From: CAVPHV01 sp963704825 | GTDB lineage: Bacteria > Actinomycetota > Acidimicrobiia > Spongiisociales > UBA5794 | Length of the DNA stretch: 64,000 nt | Reading direction: 5' to 3' | NCBI GenBank assembly: GCA_963704825.1 | Contig: CAVPHV010000012.1 | Coordinates: forward strand, 78,146-142,145 | Shown: one piece after another, positions 16,785-24,802 of the stretch | How positions within the stretch are numbered: position 1 is the first letter of the stretch | Layout: each line of letters opens with the position of its first letter | Position numbers and translations under genes: made by a program | The notes under the pieces: generated by a model | Seen by the model: only the letters and a program-made list of their open reading frames with translations | The model's database searches: none | What the model was told of the DNA's origin: nothing

Positions 16785-18128
16785 ATGTCGGTCCGCCGCA
16801 CCATCCGTTTCCGCATCACCACCGTGGCAACGGTGGCGGTCGCCGTCGTGCTGATCGTCGCCGGGCTGGGCCTGATCCTGTTCCAACGCTCGGCATTGAC
16901 GGGCAGCGTCGACCAGAACCTGACCCAGCGCGCCGATGACCTCCGTGCCTTGCTTCAAGGCGGATCGTCCCTGCCGGAGGGCTTCGTCCCAACCGCACGC
17001 GAGGGCTTCACCCAGTTGGTTGGACCGAACGGCGTGGTGCTGGTGTCGTCGCCGAACCTCGCCGGAGCGCCGCCGCTTCCGCTCGATGCCCCGGCCGAGT
17101 CGGGCGACTCAATTCAAACCGTGAGTGGCCTCGCCGTCGACGACGATTCGTTCCGCGTGTTGAGCCGCCGCCTCCCCGGCCTCGGCGTGCTCCATGTGGG
17201 CGCCACCATCGACGTGGTATCTGAGGCGGCCACCGCGCTCGCTACCGCTCTACTGGTGATCATCCCGATCGTGGTGGCGGCCCTCGCCGGCCTGGTGTGG
17301 TGGCTGGTCGGGCGTACGTTGGACCCCGTCGAGGAGATGCGATCCGAGGTGGCCGCCATCAGTTCCACCGATCTGCACCGCCGGGTTCCCCGACCAGATA
17401 CCGGCGACGAAATCGACCGACTGGCGGACACCATGAACGAGATGCTGTCCCGCCTCGAAGGTTCGGTAGCCCTCCAGCGGCGCTTTGTCGCCGACGCATC
17501 TCATGAGCTGCGGAGCCCGCTCACCCGGTTGCGATCGCAACTCGAGGTCGAGCTGACTCACCACGCCGATCCTCGCTGGACCACGGCTCTCCAGAGCTTG
17601 CTCGACGACGTCGTCGGCATGCAAGAGGTCGTCGAAGATCTCCTCTATCTCGCCCGCTCCGACGAGGGACATATCGCTCTCGTCACCCAACCGGTCGACC
17701 TCGACGACCTCGTGGTCGCAGAGGCCCGGCGCATCCAGGCTGTAGGCAGAGTCGAGGTCGACCTCACCGCCGTATCGGGAGCGCACGTCGTCGGGAACCT
17801 GGGACAGCTATCTCGAGCCGTGCGAAATCTGCTCGACAACGCCGCTCGCCACGCCACCTCTCGCATCACTTTGAGCCTGGGGGAATCAACCGGGACCGCC
17901 GTGTTGACCATCGCCGACGACGGCCCTGGGATCGCACGGACGGACCGCGAGCGAATCTTCGAGCGCTTCAGCAGGCTCGACGAGGCCCGCAGTGCGGATG
18001 CCGGTGGCAGCGGCCTCGGCCTTGCCATCGCCCGCGACATCGTCGTGCACCACGGAGGCACACTCGACGTGCTCGTGACGAACCGCCCCGGGGCGACCTT
18101 CGAACTCCGACTCCCGACGGCCCGGTAG
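16785..18128 (+). CDS. Sensor histidine kinase
   Basis: 447 residues from ATG 16785 (a TTG three bases earlier is less likely). Transmembrane helix 1 is at about 10-32, followed by an extracytoplasmic sensor region of about 110 residues, helix 2 at about 145-170, and a HAMP linker ('RTLDPVEEMRSEVAAISSTD'). The dimerisation box has the phospho-accepting His at about 240 ('ADASHELRSPLTRLRSQLEV'). The ATPase domain has 'NLLDNAARHA', 'IADDGPGIA', 'IFERFSRLDEARS' and 'GSGLGLAIARDIVVHHGG'. This is a classic HisKA/HATPase_c kinase that partners the regulator before it. The signal is unknown; regulation of a PepSY protein hints at envelope or metal/peptidase stress. Confidence 0.95.
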   Translation: MSVRRTIRFRITTVATVAVAVVLIVAGLGLILFQRSALTGSVDQNLTQRADDLRALLQGGSSLPEGFVPTAREGFTQLVGPNGVVLVSSPNLAGAPPLPLDAPAESGDSIQTVSGLAVDDDSFRVLSRRLPGLGVLHVGATIDVVSEAATALATALLVIIPIVVAALAGLVWWLVGRTLDPVEEMRSEVAAISSTDLHRRVPRPDTGDEIDRLADTMNEMLSRLEGSVALQRRFVADASHELRSPLTRLRSQLEVELTHHADPRWTTALQSLLDDVVGMQEVVEDLLYLARSDEGHIALVTQPVDLDDLVVAEARRIQAVGRVEVDLTAVSGAHVVGNLGQLSRAVRNLLDNAARHATSRITLSLGESTGTAVLTIADDGPGIARTDRERIFERFSRLDEARSADAGGSGLGLAIARDIVVHHGGTLDVLVTNRPGATFELRLPTAR

Positions 18129-18267
18129 CCGTTCGGATCCGCGGGATCGCTTCGACTCCGGCGAACTCGAGGTTCTCGTCCTCGAGGCAAGCGGCAACCA
18201 GACCATTCCTCTGGGGTTCTTCACCGCAGCGTGACCAACCCTGCCGACGCCGGCGACAGGGTCCAAG

Positions 18268-18360
18268 GAGACTGTCGAGCAAGCCAGCTTGGGCTTGCGG
18301 CGCGATTCAGGACCCGGCGCTTGCGCTCTGGCGCAATCCCGCACGGCGCATGTTCAACAC
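18268..18360. repeat. Dispersed 93-bp element, copy B
   Basis: The same length and outer words (GAGACTG at the left, GTTCAACAC at the right) as copy A at 3283-3375, with about three quarters of bases matching and a less perfect terminal inverted repeat. It sits in the 320-bp gap between the kinase and PepSY genes and ends 13 bp before the operator array. The rest of that gap (18129-18267) shows no gene. Confidence 0.65.
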
Positions 18361-18373
18361 CCTCCTACAACCG

Positions 18374-18399
18374 GTCAGTCCCAGTCAGCCTGGTGTCAG
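18374..18399 (+). promoter_or_regulatory. Triple GTCAG direct repeat, candidate response-regulator operator 2
   Basis: GTCAG at 18374-18378, 18384-18388 and 18395-18399 (spacings 10 and 11 bp), the second and third extended to GTCAGC. This is the same architecture as at 16053-16079. It ends 49 bp before the PepSY start codon, in promoter position. Confidence 0.7.
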
Positions 18400-18448
18400 C
18401 ACCAAAGAGAGACACTGGACAAAGACCGGCAACAGAAAGGAGGAACCT

Positions 18449-18814
18449 ATGACGCGAAACAGCAGATTGCTGATCCTCGCGGCATTGCTCGCCGTAACGG
18501 CACTGGCCGTTGGGGCGGCCGCAGCGGTGGCCAGCGATGGCGGTGCCGAGCTCAGCTCGACGGCCGCCGATGATGGCCCTCAGGATGCCGCCGACTCGGC
18601 GGAAGACGCGGCCGAAGGACCCGACGTTCCGATCGTGGGACCCGACCTGGACCGCGCCACGGCAGCTGCCCTCGCCTACCTGGGCGAAGGCAGGGTCACC
18701 GCGACCGAAGTCGGCGACGAGGAGAGCTACTACGAGGTCGAGGTCACTCTCGACGACGGTCGTCAGATTGACGTCCAACTCGACGAGGCATTCAACTTCG
18801 TCGGAACCGACTGA
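18449..18814 (+). CDS. Exported PepSY-domain protein
   Basis: 121 residues. The N-terminal signal peptide is 'LLILAALLAVTALAVGAAAA', followed by an acidic Ala/Asp/Glu linker. A PepSY domain spans about residues 66-119: 'DRATAAALAYLGEGRVTATE', then 'YYEVEVTLDDGRQIDVQLDE' and the final 'FNFVGTD'. The ATG at 18449 follows AAAGGAGGAACCT, a strong site. PepSY proteins are thought to bind or inhibit peptidases, or to sense ligands outside the membrane. It sits downstream of the two-component system with its own promoter carrying the shared GTCAG array, so it is a likely regulon member. Confidence 0.88.
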   Translation: MTRNSRLLILAALLAVTALAVGAAAAVASDGGAELSSTAADDGPQDAADSAEDAAEGPDVPIVGPDLDRATAAALAYLGEGRVTATEVGDEESYYEVEVTLDDGRQIDVQLDEAFNFVGTD

Positions 18815-18842
18815 CGTAGACGCTGATCCTCCTCCGGCTACC

Positions 18843-18873
18843 AGGGCCCTGCCCCCTCGAGGGGCAGGGCCCT
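18843..18873. terminator. Bidirectional terminator hairpin
   Basis: A perfect 13-bp stem, AGGGCCCTGCCCC (18843-18855) and its complement (18861-18873), around a five-base loop, lies between the convergent PepSY and shikimate-kinase-like genes. It would serve both strands. Confidence 0.85.
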
Positions 18874-18879
18874 CCGTCG

Positions 18880-19395
18880 TCACCTCAAACCCAACCCTTC
18901 GAGGATCTCTGAGACCACGTTGGCCGGATCTGTCGGCGACGTGTCGACAACGACCCCGCTCAACTCCCGCCACATGTCCTTGCGACGCCGCAACAACGCA
19001 GCCCGCTCCTCGGTGCCGGCCGGCCGGCGGTGACCGGGGTCGTTGGTGCGGTCGGCCAGCACGGGGTCGGGCGCTTCGAGGAGCACACAGGTCTGAGCGG
19101 CCAACGCGGCAAGGCAAGTCTCGTCGTCTACCACGCTGGCCGCAGCGGCAATCACACCGGCGACGGGGCTCGCTACGGCGTCCAGGAACATTCCCGCCTC
19201 GATTCGGTGGAGCTCGGCAACGCCTTCGGTCGCCGCAATCTGTCGCGAGGTGCGCCCGGTCGCCTGCTCGATCTCGGTGTCCGAGTCGAGAAAGGGGCGG
19301 TCCAGCGCCGCTGCCAGGAGGCGCCCGATCGTCGTCTTGCCGACCCCCATCGGGCCGAGCAGGACAAGATGATTTTCGATCGGGGCGCCGGTCAT
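18880..19395 (-). CDS. Shikimate-kinase-like P-loop kinase
   Basis: 171 residues with the fold order of shikimate kinase: P-loop 'GPMGVGKTT' at 14-22, 'FLDSDTEIEQATGRTSRQI' (the D-x-D and R-x-I helix), 'LHRIEAGM' in place of 'FR-E', and the lid-like 'RTNDPGHRRP' with 'RRRKDMW'. The shikimate-binding G-G-G that normally follows the third strand is missing; that position reads 'VIAAAASVVDDE'. It may therefore phosphorylate something other than shikimate, or be a degenerate paralogue. It lies away from other aromatic-pathway genes. The start has no good ribosome site, so a leaderless mRNA is possible. It is divergent from the LLM gene at 19462. Confidence 0.7.
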   Translation of the reverse strand: MTGAPIENHLVLLGPMGVGKTTIGRLLAAALDRPFLDSDTEIEQATGRTSRQIAATEGVAELHRIEAGMFLDAVASPVAGVIAAAASVVDDETCLAALAAQTCVLLEAPDPVLADRTNDPGHRRPAGTEERAALLRRRKDMWRELSGVVVDTSPTDPANVVSEILEGLGLR

Positions 19396-19461
19396 CGGGC
19401 AAGCCTATTGGGTCCGAGTCGCCTGGGTAGGGTTGGCGTTTCCCGGCCCGGAGTTGAAGGC

Positions 19462-20301
19462 ATGCGATTCGGAATCAAGACCAATCCTCAGCACACCACC
19501 TGGCCCGAGCTGCTCGCCATGTGGCGGCGCGCCGACGGCAACGAGGCGATCGAATCGGCTTGGGTCTTCGACCACTTCTACCCCATCTTCTCGGACTCGG
19601 CCGGTCCGTGCCTGGAAGGGTGGACTCTGCTGGCCGCACTTGCCGGCAAGACGGAGCGGCTCCGCATCGGCACGATGGTCAACGGCATGCCGTATCGACA
19701 CCCGGCGGTCACCGCCAACATGGCGGCAACCGTCGACATCATCTCCAACGGCCGGCTCGAGCTCGGCTTGGGCGCCGGCTGGAACCAGGAGGAAGCCGGC
19801 GCCTACGGGATCAGCCTGGGGGCGACGCTGGGTGAACGGATGGACATGTTCGACGAGGGAGTCGAGGCGATCGTCGGCCTGCTCTCCAACGAGGCGACCA
19901 CGCTGGCGGGCATCCACGTGCAGCTCACCGATGCCCGCTGCGAACCAAAGGGCCCGCAACGACCCCATCCCCCGATCGTGATCGGTGGCGGTGGCGAGCG
20001 GAGGACCCTGCGCACGGTTGCGAAGTGGGCCGACCATTGGAACTCGATCCCGCTGGAAGCCGAAGCGTGGCTCCACAAACGGTCCGTGCTCGATCAGCAC
20101 TGCGCCGATGTCGGTCGCGACCCGGCCGAGATCATGAACTCGATGATCTTCCGATTGGATCCCGACGACCCCGACCGCCTGGCGGACCAGACCGCGCAGT
20201 TTGCCGACCTCGGCGTTGCACTGGCGGTGGTCAACGTGCCGACGCCCCACAACCCCGAACACGTCGACATGATCGGAACCGTGGCCGCCGCCATGGCCTG
20301 A
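19462..20301 (+). CDS. LLM-class (F420-dependent type) oxidoreductase
   Basis: 279 residues with a bacterial-luciferase TIM-barrel pattern: 'MRFGIKTNPQHTTWPELLAM', 'ESAWVFDHFYPIF', 'TERLRIGTMVNGMPYRHPAV', 'GRLELGLGAGWNQEEAGAYG', 'RMDMFDEGVEAIVGL' and 'PPIVIGGGGERRTLRTVAKW'. The pattern matches the actinobacterial F420-dependent subgroup ('IGGGGE+RTLR-VA+-AD-WN'), but an FMN enzyme is not excluded. Family members transfer hydride to or from diverse substrates, and the substrate is unknown. The start ATG at 19462 is inferred from homology, and a 66-bp region separates it from the divergent kinase gene. Confidence 0.88.
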   Translation: MRFGIKTNPQHTTWPELLAMWRRADGNEAIESAWVFDHFYPIFSDSAGPCLEGWTLLAALAGKTERLRIGTMVNGMPYRHPAVTANMAATVDIISNGRLELGLGAGWNQEEAGAYGISLGATLGERMDMFDEGVEAIVGLLSNEATTLAGIHVQLTDARCEPKGPQRPHPPIVIGGGGERRTLRTVAKWADHWNSIPLEAEAWLHKRSVLDQHCADVGRDPAEIMNSMIFRLDPDDPDRLADQTAQFADLGVALAVVNVPTPHNPEHVDMIGTVAAAMA

Positions 20302-20406
20302 GGTGAGCCGCCAACCGCCCTACTGAAAAGGTCCATCCGGCCCATACCGGCGAAGCCGCCCGCACGCCATCCTGACGGCACAGCATCCTGAGTCCGGAGT
20401 GCATCG

Positions 20407-20973
20407 ATGATCGAGTTGCGGTTCCACGGTCGGGGTGGGCAGGGCGCCGTCGTCGCCTCAAAAACGCTGGCCCAGGCAGCGTTTCAGACCGGGCGGTACG
20501 TGCAGAGCTACCCCGACTACGGGGTCGAACGGCGTGGTGCCCCAGTGGTGGCGTTCGCCAGGATCGCCGAGCCGGGCGACGACCTCTTCGTCCGCCAGGA
20601 CATCCGCGAACCTCACCACCTCCTCGTGCTCGATGAGACGTTGCTGACCTCGGCGAACCCCTTGGCCGGGCTCCGGCCGGGTGGATGGGTGGTGGTCAAT
20701 ACCCCCGATCCGCCCGAGGCGCTGGGAATCGATCCGGCTTTCCGGGTCGCGACCGTCGACGCCTCGACAATCGCACTGCGTCACGGCCTTGGCTCGGAGG
20801 CCCAACCGGTCGTGAACACGGCCATTCTCGGCGCGTTCGTGCGGGCGACCGGCATCGTGACCCTCGAAGACCTGTTGGTTGCGATTGAGCATGAGGTCCC
20901 GGACAAAGTGGAGGAAAACCAAGTGGCCGCAACGGAAGCTCACGATCATGTCGTCCTCCAGGTGGCGGTATGA
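20407..20973 (+). CDS. 2-oxoacid:acceptor oxidoreductase, gamma subunit
   Basis: 188 residues, beginning 'MIELRFHGRGGQGAVVASKT', the invariant 'GRGGQG--V' loop of POR gamma subunits, then 'SYPDYGVERRGAPVVAFARI' and 'DETLLTSANPLAGLRPGGWV'. It is the first gene of a four-gene operon with 4-8-bp overlaps. The gamma subunit packs against the alpha/beta catalytic core in pyruvate:ferredoxin-type oxidoreductases. GGAG seven bases before the ATG sets the start. Confidence 0.92.
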   Translation: MIELRFHGRGGQGAVVASKTLAQAAFQTGRYVQSYPDYGVERRGAPVVAFARIAEPGDDLFVRQDIREPHHLLVLDETLLTSANPLAGLRPGGWVVVNTPDPPEALGIDPAFRVATVDASTIALRHGLGSEAQPVVNTAILGAFVRATGIVTLEDLLVAIEHEVPDKVEENQVAATEAHDHVVLQVAV

Positions 20974-22628
20974 GCGGCCTCGAGCACGTCGATGACTACC
21001 CCGAGATCCCCGTTTCCCTTGCATCCACCAGCACTCTCCTGAAGACCGGCGCCTGGCGGAGCGTCCGCCCGATCCTCACCGAACGTTCCGCGCCCTGTTC
21101 CGCCGGTTGTCCCGCCGGCATCGGAATCCCCGCCTACCTCGACCACCTCCAGGCCGGTCGCCTCGATGCCGCTTTTGCCGCCCTCACGGCACGGAACCCC
21201 TTCCCCCGCATCACCGGCCGCGTCTGCCCCCACCCGTGCGAAGACAACTGCAACCTCCCTGAAGGCAACGGCACCGAAGCGGTTTCGGTGCGGGCCGTCG
21301 AACGCTGGCTCGGCGACGCCACCGCCGACTTCCCCCACCCCACGGCCGACGAGCCGACCGGCAAGCACATCGCCGTCGTCGGTTCCGGACCTGCCGGGCT
21401 GGCGGCCGCCTACTACCTGCGTCGCTCCGGCCACTGCGTCACGGTCTACGAGCGTCGCTCCGAACCGGGCGGGATGCTGCGCTATGGGATCCCCGACTAC
21501 CGGCTGCCGGCGACCATCGTGGACGACGAAGTCGACCGTCTCCTCCAGATGGGGATCGAGTTTCGTACCGGCGTGACCCTCGGCGTCGACGTCACCCTCG
21601 ACGACCTCGAAGCCACCAACGCCGCGGTTTTCGTGGCCACCGGTGCCTGGGGCGAGCGCGCGCTTGGCATCGCAGGCGAACACCTGCTGCACTCCGGCCT
21701 TGCCTTCCTCGAAGTCGCCGGTCGCGGCGGGGCCACGGCCCCGGGGAAACGCTGCGCCGTGATCGGCGCCGGCAACACCGCGATGGACGTCGCCCGAGTG
21801 CTGCGCAAGCTGGGCGCCGACGTCACCGTGTTGTATCGCCGCACCGCCACCGAGATGCCGACCATCCGCGAGGAGTACCAGCGCGCCGTTGCCGAGGGGG
21901 TCACCTTCGAGTGGTTGACGCTGCCCCGCGGCATTGTCAAAGACCACGGCGATCTGGTCGTGACCATGGAAGAGATGCAACTCGGCGAATCCGACACCTC
22001 GGGGCGGAAGCGTCCGGTCCCCACCGGGACCATCCGCGAGGAACGGTTTGATGCGGTCTTTGCCGCAACCGGAGAGACCGCCGATCTGACCCCGCTCCCG
22101 GCTCGGATGCAGGACGGGGACGGATGGCTGAGCCTCGACACCGACGGTGCCACCGTCGATCCGCAGGTGTTTGCCGGCGGCGACCTGGCAACCGGTCCGG
22201 CCACCGTGATCCAGGCAATTGTTGCCGGCAGACGCGCCGCTCGCGCCATCGATCAACAACTCGGGTTCGGCCACTTGTGGCCGACCGAGGACGTCGCCGC
22301 GGTTGTTACGGCAAGCGAGATCAACCCCACCTACGTGCCCCGCCACCGGCGGGTCCCCGAAATGCCGACCAGGGACGTCGACCCCTTCGCCGAGGATCTG
22401 GTGACGTTGAGCGAAGCCGACGTCCGCAATGAGATCGAACGGTGCGCATCGTGCGGTCACTGCAACGACTGTGGAACGTGTTTTGTGTTTTGCCCCGACG
22501 GCGCCATCACCTGGGCGGACGGACCCGAGGTCAATTACGAGTTCTGCAAGGGGTGCGGCATCTGCGTCGTCGAGTGTCCGGGGCACGCCATGATCCTGAT
22601 CAACGAGCGGGAGCTGAGCAATGCCTGA
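20970..22628 (+). CDS. GltD-like FAD/NAD(P)H oxidoreductase fused to a PorD-type 2[4Fe-4S] ferredoxin
   Basis: 552 residues. The N-terminal iron-sulfur region (about 30-95) has 'CSAGCPAGIGIPAYL' and 'RVCPHPCEDNCN'. The FAD site follows ('IAVVGSGPAGLAAAYYLRRS'), then 'PGGMLRYGIPDYRLP', a second dinucleotide fold 'CAVIGAGNTAMDVARVLRKL', and 'VFAGGDLATGPATVIQAI'. The C-terminus (about 485-545) is a delta-type ferredoxin: 'CASCGHCNDCGTCFVFCP' and 'CKGCGICVVECPGHA'. The fusion would carry electrons from the 2-oxoacid site through its clusters to FAD and NAD(P)+, as the PadF and PadH subunits do in phenylglyoxylate:NAD+ oxidoreductase. Starts and stops overlap (ATGA) with both neighbours. Confidence 0.9.
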   Translation: MSGLEHVDDYPEIPVSLASTSTLLKTGAWRSVRPILTERSAPCSAGCPAGIGIPAYLDHLQAGRLDAAFAALTARNPFPRITGRVCPHPCEDNCNLPEGNGTEAVSVRAVERWLGDATADFPHPTADEPTGKHIAVVGSGPAGLAAAYYLRRSGHCVTVYERRSEPGGMLRYGIPDYRLPATIVDDEVDRLLQMGIEFRTGVTLGVDVTLDDLEATNAAVFVATGAWGERALGIAGEHLLHSGLAFLEVAGRGGATAPGKRCAVIGAGNTAMDVARVLRKLGADVTVLYRRTATEMPTIREEYQRAVAEGVTFEWLTLPRGIVKDHGDLVVTMEEMQLGESDTSGRKRPVPTGTIREERFDAVFAATGETADLTPLPARMQDGDGWLSLDTDGATVDPQVFAGGDLATGPATVIQAIVAGRRAARAIDQQLGFGHLWPTEDVAAVVTASEINPTYVPRHRRVPEMPTRDVDPFAEDLVTLSEADVRNEIERCASCGHCNDCGTCFVFCPDGAITWADGPEVNYEFCKGCGICVVECPGHAMILINERELSNA

Positions 22629-23844
22629 ACGCCTCCTCCTGACCGGGAATCACGCCGCCGCCTACGGGGCAATGCTGTCAAGGGCCGAGGTGATTTCGGC
22701 CTACCCGATCACTCCGCAGACGATGATCGTCGAACTGCTCTCCGAGCTGACCGCTTCGGGACGGCTCGACGCGAAGTTCATCACCGTCGAGTCCGAGCAT
22801 TCCGCCATGGCCGCCTGCGTCGGGGCGTCGGCAGCCGGGGCGCGCGCCTACACCGCAACCAGCGGCCAGGGGCTGGCCTTGATGCACGAGATGCTGCATT
22901 GGGCAGTCGGGGCGCGTCTGCCGATCGTGCTGACCAATGTGAGTCGGGCGATGGCGCCGGGGTGGTCGATCTGGAGCGACCAGAGCGACATTCTCTCGCA
23001 GCGTGACGTCGGCTGGATGATGCTGTTCGCCGAGACCGTCCAGGAAGCGCAGGACTTCATCATCTGGCTCTATCGGGTGTCTGAGCAGGTCTACCTGCCG
23101 GGCATGGTGGGGATGGACGCCTTCATCCTGTCCCACACCGCCGAACCACTCATCGTCCACGACCAAGACGCGGTCGACGCCTACCTGCCGCCGTTCGAAC
23201 CCCTCTACGATCTCGACCCTGCAGAACCCCGCGCCTACGGCGGCCTGGTCAATCGGGACCACTACTACGAGCTGCGTTACAAGATGTACGAGAGCATGGA
23301 CCGGGCTGCCGGCCTGCTGGTCGCCGCCGGCGAGGAGTTCGGCGAGGTGTTGGGGCGCCGCTACGGACCGGTTGAGGAGTACATGCTCGACGACGCCGAG
23401 TATGTGATCGTCTCAGCCGGGGCGATGACGTCGAACGTCCGCCAGGCCGTCAAGGACTGGCGGGATCGCGGAGTCAAGGTTGGTTTGTTGAGGATGATCG
23501 CCTTCCGACCCTTCCCGGTTGATGAAGTGCGGCGCCTGCTCGCCGGGCGGCACAAAGTCGCCGTGTTGGACCGCAACATGAGCGCCGGCCATTCGGGCAT
23601 CTTCGCCGCCGAAATCCGTGCCGCATTGTCGGGTCAACCCGAGGCGCCACTGGTCTTCGGCTACGTCGTCGGCATCGGCGGGCGCGATGTGCGGGTCGAG
23701 ACCGCAAGTGACGTTCTCGATGACCTGATGATCCGCGCGGAGCCCGAGTTGGCGCTGTTCGTTGGTGTCAAAGGACTGGAGATCGGTCCGCTGCGCGGCA
23801 ACTCCACCATTCACCGACCCGTGCCGCTGGAGGTAGGCCAATGA
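22621..23844 (+). CDS. 2-oxoacid:acceptor oxidoreductase, alpha subunit
   Basis: 407 residues. The pyrimidine-binding domain begins 'GNHAAAYGAMLSRAEVISAY' and 'PITPQTMIVELLSEL', with the catalytic glutamate region 'KFITVESEHSAMAACVGASA' and 'RAYTATSGQGLALMHEML'. Domain II follows ('YVIVSAGAMTSNVRQAVKDW', 'VGLLRMIAFRPFPVDEVRRL', 'AVLDRNMSAGHSGIF'). Length and motifs match POR/PadG alpha subunits. It binds thiamine diphosphate at the interface with the beta subunit. The substrate (pyruvate, a branched or aromatic 2-oxoacid) cannot be read from the motifs. It overlaps the upstream gene by 8 bp and the beta gene by 4 bp. Confidence 0.93.
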   Translation: MPERLLLTGNHAAAYGAMLSRAEVISAYPITPQTMIVELLSELTASGRLDAKFITVESEHSAMAACVGASAAGARAYTATSGQGLALMHEMLHWAVGARLPIVLTNVSRAMAPGWSIWSDQSDILSQRDVGWMMLFAETVQEAQDFIIWLYRVSEQVYLPGMVGMDAFILSHTAEPLIVHDQDAVDAYLPPFEPLYDLDPAEPRAYGGLVNRDHYYELRYKMYESMDRAAGLLVAAGEEFGEVLGRRYGPVEEYMLDDAEYVIVSAGAMTSNVRQAVKDWRDRGVKVGLLRMIAFRPFPVDEVRRLLAGRHKVAVLDRNMSAGHSGIFAAEIRAALSGQPEAPLVFGYVVGIGGRDVRVETASDVLDDLMIRAEPELALFVGVKGLEIGPLRGNSTIHRPVPLEVGQ

Positions 23845-24755
23845 GGTGGGCAGTCCCCGAAGCCGAATACATGGACCCCGGCACGCTCGGCTGCCAGGGG
23901 TGCGGCGGTGCGCTGTCGATGCGCCAGGTACTCAAGGAACTCGGCGATGATGCCGTCGCCGTGCTGCCGGCATGCTGCTGGTCGATCATCGACGGACCGT
24001 GGCCGGTGCACGCTCTCAACATCCCGGTGTTCCACACCGCCTTCGAGACGGCGGCCGTCGTCGCAACCGGGGTCAAGGCGGCCAAGCAGGTCCAGGGCAA
24101 GGACACGACGGTGGTGGCCTGGGCCGGTGACGGCGGCACCTTCGATATCGGCCTCCAGGCGCTTTCGGGTGCAGCCGAGCGCAACGAGGACATCGTGTTC
24201 ATCTGCTACGACAACGAGGCCTACATGAACACGGGGATCCAGCGTTCCTCGGCGACACCCCTCGGAACCTGGACGACGACGACCCCGAACGAGCGCCCCG
24301 AACCCCGCCCCAAGAAGGACATCATGGCGATCATGGCGGCGCACCGGATCCCGTATGCCGCGACCGCCACTGCCGCCTACCCCCAAGACCTGGCCCGCAA
24401 GGTCCGCACCGCGGTGGCGATGAAGGGAGGCATGCGCTTCCTGCACCTCCTGTCGGCCTGCCCCCCGGGATGGAAGATGCCTGCGGAGCAAGCGATCGAG
24501 GCGATGCGCCGCGCCGTGCGCAGCAACATCTTCCCGCTCTTCGAGGTCCGCGACGGCCGGGAGACCACCATCACGATGTTCCCCCGGGACCCGCTTCCCG
24601 TCGAGGACTACTTCTCGCTCCAGGGCCGATTCAAGCCGCTCTTGGCAGATCCCGAGATGCTTGATCTGGTGCGCGACGGCGTTACCGAACGGTGGGACTC
24701 TCTCGTTGCGCGGCACGAGCGCACGAGAGACCGGCTGGCGGCCGCCGCTCGTTAG
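23841..24755 (+). CDS. 2-oxoacid:acceptor oxidoreductase, beta subunit
   Basis: 304 residues. It begins with the cluster-binding 'GTLGCQGCGGALSMRQVL', then a further Cys pair ('AVLPACCWSIIDGPWP'). The thiamine diphosphate site is 'TTVVAWAGDGGTFDIGLQAL' with 'ICYDNEAYMNTGIQRSSATP' (the GDG...N motif), followed by 'PRPKKDIMAIMAAHRIPYAA' and 'GMRFLHLLSACPPGWKMP'. Together with alpha and gamma it forms the decarboxylating core and passes electrons to the ferredoxin fused in the second subunit. It is the last gene of the operon; the following gene is convergent. Confidence 0.93.
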   Translation: MRWAVPEAEYMDPGTLGCQGCGGALSMRQVLKELGDDAVAVLPACCWSIIDGPWPVHALNIPVFHTAFETAAVVATGVKAAKQVQGKDTTVVAWAGDGGTFDIGLQALSGAAERNEDIVFICYDNEAYMNTGIQRSSATPLGTWTTTTPNERPEPRPKKDIMAIMAAHRIPYAATATAAYPQDLARKVRTAVAMKGGMRFLHLLSACPPGWKMPAEQAIEAMRRAVRSNIFPLFEVRDGRETTITMFPRDPLPVEDYFSLQGRFKPLLADPEMLDLVRDGVTERWDSLVARHERTRDRLAAAAR

Positions 24756-24802
24756 CAACTCGCAATCAAGACGCCACGGCGCCGTTCAACCGCACATCCG
24801 CC

